From Sphingobacteriia bacterium (GTDB lineage: Bacteria; Bacteroidota; Bacteroidia; Bacteroidales; UBA7960), in assembly GCA_011390785.1 (NCBI GenBank), contig JAABRR010000009.1, forward strand, positions 1 to 64,000: a stretch of 64,000 bases of DNA, given 5' to 3'. Below, piece by piece: positions 9,391 through 19,849 of the stretch (position 1 is its first letter; each line of letters starts with the position of its first letter). The position numbers were made by a program, and so were the translations under genes. Under the pieces are notes generated by a model. It did not search any database. It had not been told where the DNA came from and was given only the letters and a program-made list of their open reading frames with translations.

Positions 9391-9457
9391 GAACCTTGGA
9401 CCCTCTGATTAATCTCGTCAACATTGACGAGACTCTAACCAACTGAGCTAAGGAGGA
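9391..9457 (-). pseudogene. 3'-truncated tRNA-Asn-like copy with the palindrome variant
   Basis: 5' acceptor, D arm and palindrome TCTCGTCAATGTTGACGAGA (9413-9432); sequence diverges in the T arm (AAGGTTCAGGTTCAATAAAA) so the 3' acceptor strand is absent. Confidence 0.75.
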
Positions 9458-9604
9458 ATTTAAGAACATTACCTTCTATTTTGGAGATGCAAAATTAGTA
9501 TTTTTTTCTTTCCGCAAAAATTTTTTTCTCTTTTTTCCCCTTATTAACATAGAAAACCTGTTAAGTAACTACTTTTGCAAAGTATTTGTAAGAAAATTTA
9601 CTTT

Positions 9605-10888
9605 ATGCAACTGATTATCAAAGACAATTTACATGCTGTAAAAGCTTTCATCTTTAGCAAAATCTTGTTCAGTTTTGTTTCACGGTCGGTTTTTTTGTTT
9701 TTGTTGATCTATTTTATGGGTGTGCCAAGATTTGGAAAAAGCGACCGCTATTTCCAGGGCCAGCCTGCCAGTGCCGGTTTCTTTAATGTATTGTTTTTTT
9801 CTGAAGAAGAGCTTCGTTTTATCGATCATAAAATAACCAACCTGCTTCTTGAAAATAAATTTAACGGCAATGTGCTGATTGCCCGCTATGGGATGCTTAT
9901 CTATGAGCGTTCCTTCGGCTTCAGCTCTTTTCGTACTTCCGAACCTCTCGATCAGCAAACTACCTTTCAGCTGGCCAGTATCTCCAAAACCTTTACATCG
10001 GCAGCTGTGCTTATGCTACAACAGGATAGCCTGCTCACTATCGATGATCCGTTGAAGAATTATATTCCAGAGTTTCCCTACCCTGATATTACCATAAGGC
10101 AATTACTCAGTCATACATCTGGCCTGCAAAACTATATGTGGATGGTAGAACGCTACTGGAAAAAGGCAGTGCCTCCCACCAACGAAGACGTATTGCAGTT
10201 ATTTTTATCTTATCCGCGACCATTGAATTTTTCTCCGGGAACGCGATTTGATTATTCCAATACCGGGTTTGTTTTTTTAGGGTTACTCGTTGAAAGGGTT
10301 TCAGGACAAAGCTACGCTTCCTTCATTCAGGAGCGGATTTTTGACCCTTTGCAGATGGATCGGTCCTTTGTTCATGATCTGCAAAACCCTGTTGAAATGG
10401 AGAATCGTGCCTATGGCTATCGGCAGTGGCGAGGGCAGCATATCCTTATTCCTGACGATAAACTTGATGGCCCACTGGGAGATAAAGGGGTGTTTTCTTC
10501 TACCCACGACCTTTACAAATGGGACCAGGCTTTGCACCGAAGCGAATTGTTGTCATCAGATATATGGCAGATGGCTTTCGAAAACGCCCGGTTAAATAAT
10601 GATACAATGGTAGAGTATGGCATGGGATGGCGGTTGCAGGAATTTCTCGATAAAAAGATCGTACATCATCCGGGGCGTTGGCATGGTTTCCGCACCAGCT
10701 TTAAGCGTTTTATAGACGACCACACAACCATCATCGTTCTCAGCAACAATAATAGCAGTATCCTCGAAGTTATTGAAGGTATACAGGATATACTGTATTA
10801 TGACGAGAAAGAGATCTGGCTGGCCAATAATGAATGGGTAGAAAGCCCTCAGGACGATGAATTACCTGAATTAGAGCCCACTGAATAG
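9605..10888 (+). CDS. Serine hydrolase, beta-lactamase / class C PBP family
   Basis: SISKTFTSAA (SxxK), YSNTGFVFLG (YxN), HPGRWHGF near the C-terminus. ATG 9605 preferred over the track TTG. Confidence 0.85.
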   Translation: MQLIIKDNLHAVKAFIFSKILFSFVSRSVFLFLLIYFMGVPRFGKSDRYFQGQPASAGFFNVLFFSEEELRFIDHKITNLLLENKFNGNVLIARYGMLIYERSFGFSSFRTSEPLDQQTTFQLASISKTFTSAAVLMLQQDSLLTIDDPLKNYIPEFPYPDITIRQLLSHTSGLQNYMWMVERYWKKAVPPTNEDVLQLFLSYPRPLNFSPGTRFDYSNTGFVFLGLLVERVSGQSYASFIQERIFDPLQMDRSFVHDLQNPVEMENRAYGYRQWRGQHILIPDDKLDGPLGDKGVFSSTHDLYKWDQALHRSELLSSDIWQMAFENARLNNDTMVEYGMGWRLQEFLDKKIVHHPGRWHGFRTSFKRFIDDHTTIIVLSNNNSSILEVIEGIQDILYYDEKEIWLANNEWVESPQDDELPELEPTE

Positions 10889-11026
10889 AAATATCCTTGT
10901 TTGTCTGCCTAAAATTTCTTAGCCCGGGGCAAAATTTCCTTTTAACAGTTTTTTCGGCTGTGTAAAAAAGCTTTTCGTTAAATTTGCCGCGAATTCAATG
11001 TCTTACAATAATCTAACTATTTTTAT

Positions 11027-11461
11027 ATGGATGTAAAGATTGTTAACAAATCCAATAATCCACTCCCGTTTTACGAAACTTCTCTTTCGGCTGGTATGGA
11101 TCTCAGAGCCTTTTGTCCTGAACCTATCATCCTGAAGCCAATGCAAAGAGCTCTCATTCCCACAGGGTTATTTATCGAATTGCCTGCAGGATATGAAGCC
11201 CAGGTTAGACCGCGCAGCGGACTGGCTATAAAAAAGGGTGTTACCGTGCTCAATTCGCCCGGAACCGTAGATGCTGATTATCGAGGTGAGTTAAAAATCA
11301 TCCTTATCAATCTTTCAACTGAAGACTTTGAAATTCAATCGGGAGACCGCATTGCACAAATGATCATTTCCAAACATGAAAGAATTAATCCGGTCCGGGT
11401 AGATTTGCTGAGCGAAACACAACGGGGGCATGGCGGTTTTGGACATACGGGTGTGAAGTAG
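11027..11461 (+). CDS. dut: dUTP diphosphatase
   Basis: [40 protein letters not shown] trimeric dUTPase motifs. Confidence 0.95.
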   Translation: MDVKIVNKSNNPLPFYETSLSAGMDLRAFCPEPIILKPMQRALIPTGLFIELPAGYEAQVRPRSGLAIKKGVTVLNSPGTVDADYRGELKIILINLSTEDFEIQSGDRIAQMIISKHERINPVRVDLLSETQRGHGGFGHTGVK

Positions 11462-11674
11462 GAGTAGGTCGGTAATGTGTAATATTTGGTCTGTGACGGG
11501 TGATTAGAGGCCAGGTTATTACCCGGAAATATTTTGGTGATTTAAATAATTGATAATCAGGCAATCATACAAAATAATCATTACCCACCAGGCTAATTAG
11601 CACCATTGAAAGGAATTACATTACAAAACCGGGCAAAATTCTTAAACCGGACTTATTTATTTAAAAACCACCGC

Positions 11675-13429
11675 ATGAAGCGTTTTCATTATTTAATTGT
11701 TTTAGGATTGCTACTGGGCATTGCATCTTGTAAAGGCCAGCAGAAAGTATCTGAAAAATCAACATTCAACGAAATACCTGAAGTCAGCCAGATAGATCAG
11801 TTGGAGAGCACAGCAAGACTTATTGAAGCATCAAAACAGGTTATGCTTGGTAATATTGCCAATGCTATTTTATTATATTCGCAGGCTGCCGAGGTAGATC
11901 CCCGCAACTCTGCTGCTTTATACGAGCTGGCAAAGCTTCATGCACAGCAGGGCTTTATGGAGGATGCAGAGAAATTTGGTATCAAAGCTGTAGAACTCGA
12001 TCCTGAGAATAAATTCTTCAATATGCTTTTGGCAGATATATATTTTGCCCAAAGTAAGAATGAGCAAGGGTTTAATGTGCAAAAGCGAATGGTAGGGAAA
12101 TATCCTAACGATATCAATTTGCAGGTAAGCTTTCTTAGCACCTTATTATACCTGGAGAAATACGAAGAGGCAGTAAAGCAAATCGATTACATTGAAGAGA
12201 TCAGTGGGTTTAACAACGAAATGTCGTTGCGCAAACAACAAATCCTTATAGAAATGGAGAAACCCGGACTGGCACTCGAGGAAGCAAAGCGGCTCGTATC
12301 TTTTTACCCCGACGAACCTGTTTATCTTGAACTACTCGGTGAGCTATACGAAGAAACCGGGCAAACCGATAAAGCTTTTGAAGTTTACCAGCGCATGCTC
12401 GAAATCCAACCTGACAATGCCATGGCGCTCCTGTTGCTGGCCGATTATTATCGAAATCAGGGAGATGAAGAAAAATCCTTTGAACAATTGAAAGATGCTT
12501 TTTCCAGTGACAGGCTGGGTGTTGATGGAAAATCAAGAATTCTTTCTTCCTATTTTTATTTAAGCGAAGAAGATACTATGTATGCACGTCAGGCTTACCG
12601 GTTATCTGAAATTATGCTTGAAACCCATCCAGATGCCGGACGTGCTCATGCCATTTATGGTGATTTCCTCATGCGCGACAATAAAATTGAAGAAGCCAGG
12701 AATAGCTATCTTAAAGCCACTGAGTTGGATCCTTCTGTGCTCGAATTCTGGCAGCAACTGCTTTCTATTGAAGCCCAGCGCGAAGATTATGAAAATATAG
12801 TGAAGTGGTCGGAAAAGGCCCTCGAATACTTCTTTGAGCAGCCGGTTCTTTATTTTTTCAACGGGTTGGGCAATATTCAGCTTAAAAATTATAACAAAGC
12901 CATTTCTGCGTTAAAAATGGGAAAGGATCTCACAGTGGATCAACCCGAATTTACAGGTCAGTTTCTTACTTTGCTGGGTGATAGTTATTATCAGTTAGAA
13001 CAATACGACAGGTCGTTTCAAAATTATGAAGAAGCACTGGTTGTCAATCCTGACGATGCCTATACCCTTAACAACTACAGCTATTATCTGTCTTTATTGG
13101 GTAAAAATCTTGACAAGGCAAAAAAAATGTCAGCAAAATCACTGGAATTACAGCCCGAAAATGCATCTTTTCAGGATACCTTTGGATGGATCATCTATAG
13201 GATGGGCGATTTTCAGGAAGCAGAAATTTGGCTCAGGAAAGCCCTTGAAAACTCAGATCCGCCCGGCACAGTAGTTCTCGAACACTATGGCGATGTGCTT
13301 TATCAGTTGGGTCAGAAAGATAAGGCAATAGATTTCTGGAAAAAAGCCCTTGATGCACAAGATCTTTTGTCGGAAGAAGGTTCTGAATTTCTCCAACAAA
13401 AGGTAGATCAGAGAACTTTGATTGAATAA
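11675..13429 (+). CDS. TPR-repeat lipoprotein
   Basis: Lipobox (LLGIASCKG) and many TPR units; ATG 11675. Confidence 0.85.
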   Translation: MKRFHYLIVLGLLLGIASCKGQQKVSEKSTFNEIPEVSQIDQLESTARLIEASKQVMLGNIANAILLYSQAAEVDPRNSAALYELAKLHAQQGFMEDAEKFGIKAVELDPENKFFNMLLADIYFAQSKNEQGFNVQKRMVGKYPNDINLQVSFLSTLLYLEKYEEAVKQIDYIEEISGFNNEMSLRKQQILIEMEKPGLALEEAKRLVSFYPDEPVYLELLGELYEETGQTDKAFEVYQRMLEIQPDNAMALLLLADYYRNQGDEEKSFEQLKDAFSSDRLGVDGKSRILSSYFYLSEEDTMYARQAYRLSEIMLETHPDAGRAHAIYGDFLMRDNKIEEARNSYLKATELDPSVLEFWQQLLSIEAQREDYENIVKWSEKALEYFFEQPVLYFFNGLGNIQLKNYNKAISALKMGKDLTVDQPEFTGQFLTLLGDSYYQLEQYDRSFQNYEEALVVNPDDAYTLNNYSYYLSLLGKNLDKAKKMSAKSLELQPENASFQDTFGWIIYRMGDFQEAEIWLRKALENSDPPGTVVLEHYGDVLYQLGQKDKAIDFWKKALDAQDLLSEEGSEFLQQKVDQRTLIE

Positions 13430-13590
13430 CAATACAGAGAAAAAAGCGTTCTTTTTTTGCGAAAACCTCAGAAGGTAACCAGGGGAGTCTAAGTTTAAAC
13501 AAATTGATTTTTACATCAACCCCTCAATGAAAAGAATCAATATTTTTCAGAGCCTGTATCCAAATCGTTCAAAATAATTTATCAGCAAAC

Positions 13591-14403
13591 ATGCATAAAA
13601 CTAATAATATAAGAATCCTGTTGATTGCCATAGTTCTGTCATCATTTGTATATGGCTGCCGTGGGTTGCGCGAGCTAAAACCATCAGCACCTGAGCTTTC
13701 CAGCGCGCAGATGGCATTGATGGAAATGCAAAACAATCAGCCAACTTTTGACTGGATGAGCACCCGTTTTTCGGGTAGTGTTTTGTGGGATGGCAAAACC
13801 CATTCTATCGCCGGAAGCATGCGCATCAGGTCCGATTCAGCAATCTATATTTCCATTGCCCCGATATTGGGTATTGAAATTGCCCGGGCAATCATTACTC
13901 CGGATAGTGTGAAACTTATCAACAGGCTCGAATCAACCTACTATTCCGGTAATATGAAGATTCTCAGTGCCCGCTATAAAGCCGATGTGGATTATTACAT
14001 GCTCCAGGCGCTGTTGACAGGGAACGATTTTCCCCACTATCAAAACAATGACTTTTTAATGGTTGATGATCCGGTATTTATCAAGTTGCATTCACCCGAA
14101 AGGCTTCCCAATGAAAGAACAGGTGCTTCCATAGATCAGACTCTGTCTATCGATCCGGCTATTTTGCGTATTCGCACCAATGTAATGAAACAGAATAACT
14201 CAGACAGGGCCCTAAGAGCCGATTACCGCAAGTTTGATGATTTAAATGGAAAGATGATGCCATCAGACCTTAAGCTAATGTTTATGGATGGTGGCGAAAT
14301 GTCGCACATAGAACTTACATTATCGCGTACTACGCTCGATGTGCCGCAAAATATGCAGTTTTCGGTGCCATCGCGTTATACACCTATCCGGCTTACAGAT
14401 TGA
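13591..14403 (+). CDS. DUF4292 family lipoprotein
   Basis: FSGSVLWDGKTHSIAGSMRIRSDSAIYISIAPILGIEIARAIITPDSVKLINR; located between the TPR lipoprotein and the M23 gene. Confidence 0.75.
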   Translation: MHKTNNIRILLIAIVLSSFVYGCRGLRELKPSAPELSSAQMALMEMQNNQPTFDWMSTRFSGSVLWDGKTHSIAGSMRIRSDSAIYISIAPILGIEIARAIITPDSVKLINRLESTYYSGNMKILSARYKADVDYYMLQALLTGNDFPHYQNNDFLMVDDPVFIKLHSPERLPNERTGASIDQTLSIDPAILRIRTNVMKQNNSDRALRADYRKFDDLNGKMMPSDLKLMFMDGGEMSHIELTLSRTTLDVPQNMQFSVPSRYTPIRLTD

Positions 14404-14525
14404 GAAAACTAAAAACTAAAAGCTAAAAGTGGTAAATGAGTGTCGCTTAGTCAAGTAATTCTGAAACCGCATAAATAACATATAATTTATATTTATGAAA
14501 TTACATATATTAATATGTAGGACCA

Positions 14526-14612
14526 ACTCCCCCTTTGAAGGGGGCAGGGGGGATGTTTTTAATAAACAGTACAATGGTTAAACATCCCCCTAACCCCCTT
14601 CAAAGGGGGAAT
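14526..14612. repeat. Long imperfect inverted repeat (dispersed-repeat-like hairpin)
   Basis: ACTCCCCCTTTGAAGGGGGCAGGGGGGATGTTT ... AAACATCCCCCTAACCCCCTTCAAAGGGGGAAT. Confidence 0.8.
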
Positions 14613-14679
14613 CAGATAGTGCTAAACTCTTAACTATAAACTCATAAACCTGTCAATTCTTGAACAAATTAATAACCCA

Positions 14680-15939
14680 ATGAATACCACAACTAAACAC
14701 ATTAACACTCTCTTTTCTCATCATCGATTTGTGGTGTTGATGTTTTTGTGTGTTTTTATTTTGGGAACCCGCATAGTATTGGCTCAGGATCGTCAGGAAC
14801 TGGAGAGAAACAAGCAGCAAATAGAGCGCGAAATTGTTCTCATCAACCAGCTCCTTCAGGAAACCCAGAGTACCGCCGAGTTGAACCTGAGTCAGCTGGT
14901 AATTACCAATAACAAAATCCAATCGCGAAAAAATCTTATCACCAGTATTTCCAATGAAATTGATTTCATCAACCGGCGTATCAATGAGATCAACAATGAA
15001 AAGGAGCAACTGGAAAACGAACTGAAAGCCTTGCGCGAGTCGTATGCCCGCATGATTTTTTATGCACAGAAAAACCGCAATTCATACCAGCGGATGATGT
15101 TTCTCTTCTCAAGCCGCGATTTCAATCAGGCTTACTTAAGGCTCAGGTATTTGCAACAGCTTACCCGTCACCGCCAGATACAGGCCGAAAAAATTGTTGA
15201 AACATCTGATAAATTGCAGCAAAGTGTTGATCAGCTTGAAGAGCAAAAACAGGAACAACAAGAATTGCTTGTTCGTCAAAACGAAGAAATATCTGTCCTT
15301 AATCAGGAACGAAACGAGCAGGCAAAAAATGTTGACCGGCTCAAATCGAAGGAGAAAGAATTGATGCAACAGCTTCGCGAACAGGAAAAAGCTGCGCAAG
15401 ACCTTCAAAGAGCCATCCAGGAAGTGATTGCTGAAGAGCGAAGAAGAGCCGCCGAAGCCGCCCGCGAGCAAGGCAGATCGGTGAGCGAAGCTTTTCGCCT
15501 TACACCCGAAGAGCGGTTACTGTCTGATAATTTTGCCGAAAACAAAGGGAAGCTACCCTGGCCCCTGGAAAGAGGAATTATTACCGGTTCTTTCGGAGAA
15601 CAACCTCATCCGGTATTGCCAGGTATTACCATCGTTAACAATGGAATCGACATCAGTACCACCCAGGGAAGTGCTGCCCGGGCAATCTTTGAAGGTACGG
15701 TTTCAAGGGTGTTAAATATCCCTGGTGGATATGCCGTAATTGTGAGGCATGGCGAATACCTGAGCGTATACTCCAATCTTTCTGAAGTGTTTGTTAACAA
15801 TGGACAGCGGGTATTGCCAGGGGATGAAATAGGAATTGCTGCCACCGATACACGCGAAGCCCAAACTTTTGTTCATTTGGAAATATGGTACGGAAATAAA
15901 AAACAAAATCCGGCCGATTGGATCACACGTCAAAGATAA
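14680..15939 (+). CDS. EnvC-like murein hydrolase activator / M23 peptidase with N-terminal coiled coil
   Basis: Long coiled coil followed by a LytM-type domain (GIDISTTQGSAARAIFEGTVSRV...YAVIVRHGEYLSVYSNL). Confidence 0.9.
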   Translation: MNTTTKHINTLFSHHRFVVLMFLCVFILGTRIVLAQDRQELERNKQQIEREIVLINQLLQETQSTAELNLSQLVITNNKIQSRKNLITSISNEIDFINRRINEINNEKEQLENELKALRESYARMIFYAQKNRNSYQRMMFLFSSRDFNQAYLRLRYLQQLTRHRQIQAEKIVETSDKLQQSVDQLEEQKQEQQELLVRQNEEISVLNQERNEQAKNVDRLKSKEKELMQQLREQEKAAQDLQRAIQEVIAEERRRAAEAAREQGRSVSEAFRLTPEERLLSDNFAENKGKLPWPLERGIITGSFGEQPHPVLPGITIVNNGIDISTTQGSAARAIFEGTVSRVLNIPGGYAVIVRHGEYLSVYSNLSEVFVNNGQRVLPGDEIGIAATDTREAQTFVHLEIWYGNKKQNPADWITRQR

Positions 15940-16010
15940 ATTTTGGCTTAAAAGGTTATTTCTGACAATAATTTCCTAATTTTGTTGCTAAATATATAAA
16001 ATAGAAAAAC

Positions 16011-16196
16011 ATGACCACCACTTTTTCAATATTGGCTATGATCGGCCCCACCGAAATTATCATTGTAGCAATTCTTGTTCTGCTTCTTTTTGGAGGAAGA
16101 AAAATTCCTGAGCTTATGAAAGGCCTGGGAAGGGGTATGAAAGAATTCAAAGATGCTCAAAAAGAAAACGAAACAGAGTCTGAGACCAATAAATAG
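16011..16196 (+). CDS. tatA: Sec-independent protein translocase TatA
   Basis: [38 protein letters not shown]. Confidence 0.95.
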   Translation: MTTTFSILAMIGPTEIIIVAILVLLLFGGRKIPELMKGLGRGMKEFKDAQKENETESETNK

Positions 16197-16410
16197 GTCG
16201 TTCCCTACCTGATTTCCTGTGATATTTTGCGTGGTTTACGTTGATTTTAATTATGAAAAATCAGCGTAAACCCTGTTGTTTTATAGGTGGAAATTTCAAA
16301 AATTTGCACATCTGTATTAATTGATGGAAACAGGCAACCCATGACCTGCTTTTTGCGTAAACAATACCGGAATTAATGTTTCGTTCTATTCATCAAAACT
16401 ATCTTACAAA

Positions 16411-18102
16411 ATGATTATCAAAAGGTTTCTTTTCAGCATTATTCTTTCCCTATCTGTTTTTGTTGCAATCCAGGCATCCGATTTACAACCGGAAGATACT
16501 GTGCCGGCAAAGGATCAGGCCGCCCAGGTTTTTGAAATCGAACATGACGATCCTATTGTAGCAATGCTGGATAGTCTTGCTTTACTAACAGTATTTCGCA
16601 ATATTGAGAAAAACACTCCCCATCCGGAGTTTGAAACCGTTTTTCCTGCCGGATTTATTCCTGAGTATAACGATTCGGTTTACCACACCAGGTTTAAAGA
16701 TCTTAACGATAATTCAACCATTGAGTTTGTTTATAACCCCTATGTAAAAACCTATATCGGTTTGTATGCCAACCGGCGTCGCGATCTTACAGAAAGGGTT
16801 CTGGGATTGGCTCAGCTTTACTTTCCACTTTTTGAAGAGCAACTGGATAAATACAACCTTCCACTCGAACTAAAATACCTTGCTGTTATTGAATCGGCTC
16901 TTAATCCGCTGGCACGCTCGCGCGTTGGTGCTACCGGCTTGTGGCAGTTTATGTATGGTACTGGCAAGATGTACGGATTGCAGGTAAACACCATGGTAGA
17001 TGAACGCAGCGATATCTATAAATCAACCATTGCCGCCTGCGAGCATTTTGTTGATCTATACGCAATTTATAATGACTGGAACCTTGTATTGTCGGCCTAT
17101 AATGCCGGTCCGGGAAATGTTAACCGTGCTATAAGAAGAGCCGGTGGAGTAAAAGACTTCTGGCGGATCAGAAACTACCTACCCCGTGAAACAAGAAATT
17201 ATGTGCCCGCTTTTATGGCTGTTACCTATGTTATGGAGCATGCCAGAGACCATAATCTGTATCCAAATCCACCTGTATATTCTCATTTTGATGTGGATAC
17301 CATTCAGATCAAACAGCAGGTAAGCCTTCAAACAGTGAAAGAGTTTCTTGATATTCCCATAGACCATCTAAGGTATCTCAACCCTACTTTCAAGCAAAAT
17401 ATTATTCCCCATAACGAAAAAAAACCCTACGTTCTGAGATTACCCAGAGATTATACCGCATTGTTTGTATCCAATGAAGATACCATCTACAATCATCGTA
17501 CACCCGAACAACTCAGACAGGAAGAACTCGCTGCACGCATGCAGGAAACTACTGTTCATGTTGTGCGCTCAGGTGAAGTATTGGGCTCAATTGCACGTCG
17601 CTACGGAACCAGTGTAAGAGAAATTCAAAACCTGAACAACTTACGTGGCACCATGATCAGAACCGGCCAGCGACTTATTGTTAGTGCACCGGCCAGACCT
17701 GCCGTTCATCTGGCATCCAACACAAATACACATGTGGTGAAAAGGGGAGAAACCCTTGGTGTTATTGCCGCCCGGTATAGTATTTCCATAGATGAAATAA
17801 AACATTGGAACAGCATTAGTTCCACCCTAATTCATCCCGGACAAAACCTTGTGGTACGCAAACCTGAAGGTATGGAGGCTTCCCCCGAACAGGCAGAAGC
17901 TACAGAAGAAGACCCTGAATCGGGTGATGAAGAATATTTTTTCTACACCGTGCAGCAAGGCGATACACTAAATGATATTATTGAAAAATATGATCATGTT
18001 AGTCTCGAAGAACTTACCGAGCTCAACGGACTTACAATTGAATCTGCACTCACACCCGGGCAGCAGATTAAAATATTTGTTCAAAACAACCTGGAAGAAT
18101 AA
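16411..18102 (+). CDS. Lytic transglycosylase with LysM repeats (MltD-like)
   Basis: SLT motif (LAVIESALNPLARSRVGATGLWQFM, AYNAGPGNVNRA) and three LysM-like repeats. Confidence 0.92.
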   Translation: MIIKRFLFSIILSLSVFVAIQASDLQPEDTVPAKDQAAQVFEIEHDDPIVAMLDSLALLTVFRNIEKNTPHPEFETVFPAGFIPEYNDSVYHTRFKDLNDNSTIEFVYNPYVKTYIGLYANRRRDLTERVLGLAQLYFPLFEEQLDKYNLPLELKYLAVIESALNPLARSRVGATGLWQFMYGTGKMYGLQVNTMVDERSDIYKSTIAACEHFVDLYAIYNDWNLVLSAYNAGPGNVNRAIRRAGGVKDFWRIRNYLPRETRNYVPAFMAVTYVMEHARDHNLYPNPPVYSHFDVDTIQIKQQVSLQTVKEFLDIPIDHLRYLNPTFKQNIIPHNEKKPYVLRLPRDYTALFVSNEDTIYNHRTPEQLRQEELAARMQETTVHVVRSGEVLGSIARRYGTSVREIQNLNNLRGTMIRTGQRLIVSAPARPAVHLASNTNTHVVKRGETLGVIAARYSISIDEIKHWNSISSTLIHPGQNLVVRKPEGMEASPEQAEATEEDPESGDEEYFFYTVQQGDTLNDIIEKYDHVSLEELTELNGLTIESALTPGQQIKIFVQNNLEE

Positions 18103-18267
18103 TCTCCTGGTTTGATTTTCTTAAATGATTGTTTTGAAGGCAACTATAACAAAGCAATTGGCATTTTCCTGCAAGCATTAAATAGTTTTATCTACTTTTG
18201 ATAAACCATACAATAATCTATTGTGTTTTCGGGTTTGTTCATTAGTTGTATTCCAAAACGAAATATC

Positions 18268-19311
18268 ATGAAAAAATTATTTTTTCTTCTTATTGTTTTT
18301 CTTGCTGTTTCATGCAGTACTGAAGGACCCCGTAAACCAGCTGCAAGTGGCAAAGCCGGTGAAATGCTGGTAGTGATGAATACTACAAAATGGGAAGGTT
18401 TTGCCGGCGATGTTGTAAGAGATGTTTTCTCTTCATACGTACCTATGTTGCCCCAGGCAGAACCACAGTTTAATCTGTTTCAGATTGCCCCTGATGCTTT
18501 TGCCAAACTTTTTGAAACACATCGGAATATTCTTTTTGTGGAATTCGATCCTACACTGGAAAAAGGTAAGATTGAAGCCCGGAGGGATCAGTGGTCTTAT
18601 CCACAAATGGTAATTAAGGTAATTACTCCAAATGAGGATGTTCTGCAACGTATAATGGAGAACAACCGGGAGTCTTTTATCAATTATTATCTGGGGCAGG
18701 AACGGCAACGAATGATCAATGCCTACAAACGCATGATCAATCACCAGGCCCGCACCGCAATAAATGAAAAGCTTAAACTTGATCTTGCTGTGCCTGAAGG
18801 TTATTTTGTAGCTAAAGAAGCCGAAAACTTCATTTGGCTAAGGCAAACCGGAACCCGTGATGATCTTGATCTGGGACTTATGATCACAGTATTGCCATAC
18901 AAAGATCCGGCCGTAGATTTTGACCATGAGGTAATCTGGGCCCGCAGAGATTCAATTACCAAACTCCATATTCCGGGTACTTTCGATAATACATGGATGA
19001 CTACCTATCCTGATATTCCCCCCGTTTTTAAAGAGATCAACTTTAATGATCTGTATGCTGTTGAAGCCCGAGGCCTTTGGAAAGTTGCCAACGACCATAT
19101 GGGTGGCCCATTCATTAACATTACTTTTGTAGATGAAAAAAACAGCCGGTTGATCAATCTCGATGGGTTCGTTTATGCCCCAAAATATGATAAGCGCGAT
19201 TATCTCAGACAAGTAGAAGCCCTGATGTATAGCGTAAAAGTTTACAACGAAGAGGAAGAAACTGAAGATATTCCTATCGGGAATGAAGAAAATCCCGGGG
19301 TAGTATCCTGA
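18268..19311 (+). CDS. DUF4837 family lipoprotein
   Basis: Lipobox FLAVSCST; ASGKAGEMLVVMNTTKWEG...FNLFQIAPDAFAKLFETHRNILFVE. Confidence 0.75.
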   Translation: MKKLFFLLIVFLAVSCSTEGPRKPAASGKAGEMLVVMNTTKWEGFAGDVVRDVFSSYVPMLPQAEPQFNLFQIAPDAFAKLFETHRNILFVEFDPTLEKGKIEARRDQWSYPQMVIKVITPNEDVLQRIMENNRESFINYYLGQERQRMINAYKRMINHQARTAINEKLKLDLAVPEGYFVAKEAENFIWLRQTGTRDDLDLGLMITVLPYKDPAVDFDHEVIWARRDSITKLHIPGTFDNTWMTTYPDIPPVFKEINFNDLYAVEARGLWKVANDHMGGPFINITFVDEKNSRLINLDGFVYAPKYDKRDYLRQVEALMYSVKVYNEEEETEDIPIGNEENPGVVS

Positions 19312-19539
19312 CAATATCTTTTTTGATGATTTTATGATGCTTTTGGAGCGATTAAAAATTTAGGGATATGCCTCTTTACAAACATACTACCTGTTTTGGC
19401 CTGCTGAAACACACTCAACCCGCAGGTTGTCAACTCACTATGTTACTGTGCTAAACCCATTCAACAGGGCTAATTTAAAAAATATCTGGCAGATTTATAG
19501 ACATTTATGGTTTAATCATAAAAATATTTCCAATTTTAT

Positions 19540-19570
19540 TTTGTAATGTTAGTTATCCTAACTATATTCG
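19540..19570 (+). promoter_or_regulatory. Candidate promoter with embedded operator, upstream of the thioredoxin-like gene
   Basis: TTTG (19540-19543), 19-nt spacer ending in palindrome GTTAGTTATCCTAAC (19548-19562), then TATATTCG (19563-19570). Confidence 0.6.
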
Positions 19571-19609
19571 CTATAACATTAAATTATGTGCAACTTAAAA
19601 ACTTATGTT

Positions 19610-19843
19610 ATGAGTAAATCTGTTTTTTATCACGCCGGTTGCCCCGTTTGTGTGAGTGCGGAGCAAGATATCGTTGACCTTATAGGCATATCCAAAGTTG
19701 AAATAGTACATTTGGGTGAGAACAAATCAAGAATTCCGGAAGCAGAAAAGCTGGGAGTAAAATCTGTCCCTGCACTGCTAACCCCCAATGGCAATGTGTT
19801 GCATCTTAATTTTGGCGCTTCCATGGCCGATGTAAAAGGTTAA
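19610..19843 (+). CDS. Small thioredoxin/glutaredoxin-like protein
   Basis: SVFYHAGCPVCVSAEQDI (CPVC) and KSVPALLTPNG (cis-Pro); ATG 19610. Confidence 0.8.
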   Translation: MSKSVFYHAGCPVCVSAEQDIVDLIGISKVEIVHLGENKSRIPEAEKLGVKSVPALLTPNGNVLHLNFGASMADVKG

Positions 19844-19849
19844 AAAAAA

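Noticed and set aside
8891-9457. CRISPR array in the 136-bp repeats
   Set aside because: Units contain tRNA acceptor, D and T arms, and the spacers are near-identical to one another, not unique.
15136-15471. 111-aa minus-strand ORF rich in F/L
   Set aside because: Antisense of the EnvC coiled coil (Q/E/K-rich), a common artefact.
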